Assembly: GCA_002011415.1 (NCBI GenBank)
Contig: MTNI01000220.1
Location: 6,226-12,322 of the forward strand
Origin: Candidatus Acetothermia bacterium JdFR-47
GTDB lineage: Bacteria > Bipolaricaulota > Bipolaricaulia > Bipolaricaulales > Bipolaricaulaceae
Direction: 5' to 3'
DNA: 6,097 nt
A program made the translations under genes and the position numbers. This document shows positions 5,253 to 6,097 of the stretch, piece after piece; position 1 is the stretch's first letter, and each line of letters starts with the position of its first letter. The notes beneath the pieces are model-generated. The model saw only the letters and a list, made by a program, of their open reading frames with translations, had not been told where the DNA came from and did no database searches.

Positions 5253-6097
5253 ATGAGGAGAACAAGAAGGAGACGGGGCAAGGTTCGGCGGGACCGTCTG
5301 CTCTTCGCGGCGGCGGTCTACGCAGCGGCAGCGGGTTTGTTGTTTGGCCTCGCTGGCTACCTCTCCCTGCCGCTCACGTTCATCCTGCTATCGATCCCGC
5401 TCGCTGCTGCAGCGCTCACGCTGGGGTGGCCGGGGGCCCTCGTCGGGACTGCTGCCAGCGTGGCCCTGGCGTTGCCCACCCTGGTCAGCAAACCAGCCGT
5501 CCTGGGAGCGGCGACAACCCTACTTTTGGCGGGCGTGGCCCTGATCTCCCTGGGGCTCGAGTACGTGTGGCGACGTCGGACGCGTAGCCGTGCGGTCAAC
5601 AAGCGGGTGGAGGTGTGCTATGGGGAGGAGGTGTTCGAGAACTCCCTGAACATCGTCCACGTGACGGACCGAGAGGGCAACGTGCTCCGCCGGAACCGCG
5701 CCTCCCGGGAGCTCCTGGGCTGGCCCCACAAGCGCACCCTGCACCTCACTGAGTACGTACACCCTCAGGACATCGGCCGGTTCAAAGCGGAACTGGAGCT
5801 TTTATTCGAGCGGGGCGAGGTGAGAGGCGTCGAGGTCCGGTTCGTGTCCGAGGGCAAAAGGTCGGTCCCGGTTGAACTTCAGGCCAAACGGGTTACCGGT
5901 CGAGTGGCGGTGGTGGAGGCTCGCGACCGCAGCGAGGTGGTGGCCCTGGAGCGGCGCATCGCCGAAGAGGAGGCTCGCTACCGGTATCTCATCGAGGACG
6001 GGATCGATACCCTTGACCTCGGGGTGCTGCTCATGGACCGACAGGGCCATGTGTTGTGGGCCAACCGGGCGGTGGAGGAGTTCTTCGGGATAAGCCG
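5253..6097 (+). CDS. Membrane-anchored PAS-domain sensor protein, probably signalling kinase or similar (3' end outside window)
   Basis: Open from ATG 5253 to the window end, giving 281 residues without a stop. An Arg-rich cytoplasmic N-terminus (MRRTRRRRGKVRR) precedes four hydrophobic segments at about residues 16-35, 39-57, 61-78 and 83-102, followed by a basic stop-transfer stretch (WRRRTRSR). Then comes a PAS domain at about 123-226 (FENSLNIVHVTDREGNVLRRNRAS split: FENSLNIVHVTDREGN and RRNRASRELLGW; EYVHPQDIGRF), a charged linker (ALERRIAEEEARYRYL) and the start of a second PAS domain (LDLGVLLMDRQGHVLWANRA, about 254-273). Histidine kinases and diguanylate cyclases commonly have this design, but the output domain is not visible. 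ATG 5220 and GTG 5223 are in-frame alternatives without an SD; 5253 has GAGG at 5237-5240, rather far (12 bases). It may be co-transcribed with the Crp/Fnr gene: no convincing terminator or promoter is visible in 5157-5252. Confidence 0.75.
   Translation, partial: MRRTRRRRGKVRRDRLLFAAAVYAAAAGLLFGLAGYLSLPLTFILLSIPLAAAALTLGWPGALVGTAASVALALPTLVSKPAVLGAATTLLLAGVALISLGLEYVWRRRTRSRAVNKRVEVCYGEEVFENSLNIVHVTDREGNVLRRNRASRELLGWPHKRTLHLTEYVHPQDIGRFKAELELLFERGEVRGVEVRFVSEGKRSVPVELQAKRVTGRVAVVEARDRSEVVALERRIAEEEARYRYLIEDGIDTLDLGVLLMDRQGHVLWANRAVEEFFGIS

Noticed and set aside
5189..5587. Plus-strand open frame of about 130 codons after the Crp/Fnr gene
   Set aside because: It overlaps the PAS sensor in another frame. 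The sensor frame gives membrane helices and PAS motifs; this one gives an unstructured Gly/Ala/Arg-rich product.

Overview
The window is a GC-rich bacterial chromosome segment. GTG or TTG-type starts are common, purine-rich Shine-Dalgarno sequences are frequent, and gene packing is tight. A peptidoglycan enzyme (MraY) and the tRNA-dependent amidation enzyme GatA show a bacterium that makes a murein precursor and probably forms Gln-tRNA(Gln) and/or Asn-tRNA(Asn) indirectly. The phylum cannot be fixed from the sequence alone. The style recalls thermophile-type or deep-branching GC-rich lineages, but that is only a weak impression. Most of the window looks like ordinary housekeeping chromosome; I see no transposase, phage gene, CRISPR array or defence locus.

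Layout: (1) Positions 1-2823, plus strand, form one compact unit. It holds the 3' part of a coiled-coil protein with a degenerate nuclease-like C-terminal domain, then an M24 (Xaa-Pro peptidase/creatinase fold) protein overlapping it by 13 bases, then mraY starting on the base after the M24 stop. The mraY reading frame is broken by one apparent missing base near 1937-1941, which separates the first membrane helix from the rest. (2) Positions 2820-4389, minus strand, hold a strongly promoted tRNA-Leu(CAG) followed by gatA. The stop codons of mraY and gatA overlap in a CTAG, inside a small inverted repeat. Between the tRNA and gatA lie two hairpins; one is a perfect 30-bp palindrome whose 3' arm contains the gatA Shine-Dalgarno. 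(3) Positions 4390-4481 are a divergent promoter region with back-to-back -35 boxes. (4) Positions 4482-6097, plus strand, hold a Crp/Fnr-family regulator followed by the N-terminal part of a membrane-anchored PAS-domain sensor that runs off the end.

How they fit: the first unit mixes an uncharacterised cytoplasmic protein, a putative non-canonical M24 enzyme and a cell-wall lipid-I synthase, with no obvious pathway link beyond shared transcription. The tRNA-Leu/gatA pair is coherent as translation machinery. The Crp/Fnr regulator and PAS sensor could form a sensory/regulatory pair, but that rests only on adjacency. The points most worth checking are the palindromic gatA leader, the mraY frame break and the M24 protein with replaced metal ligands.
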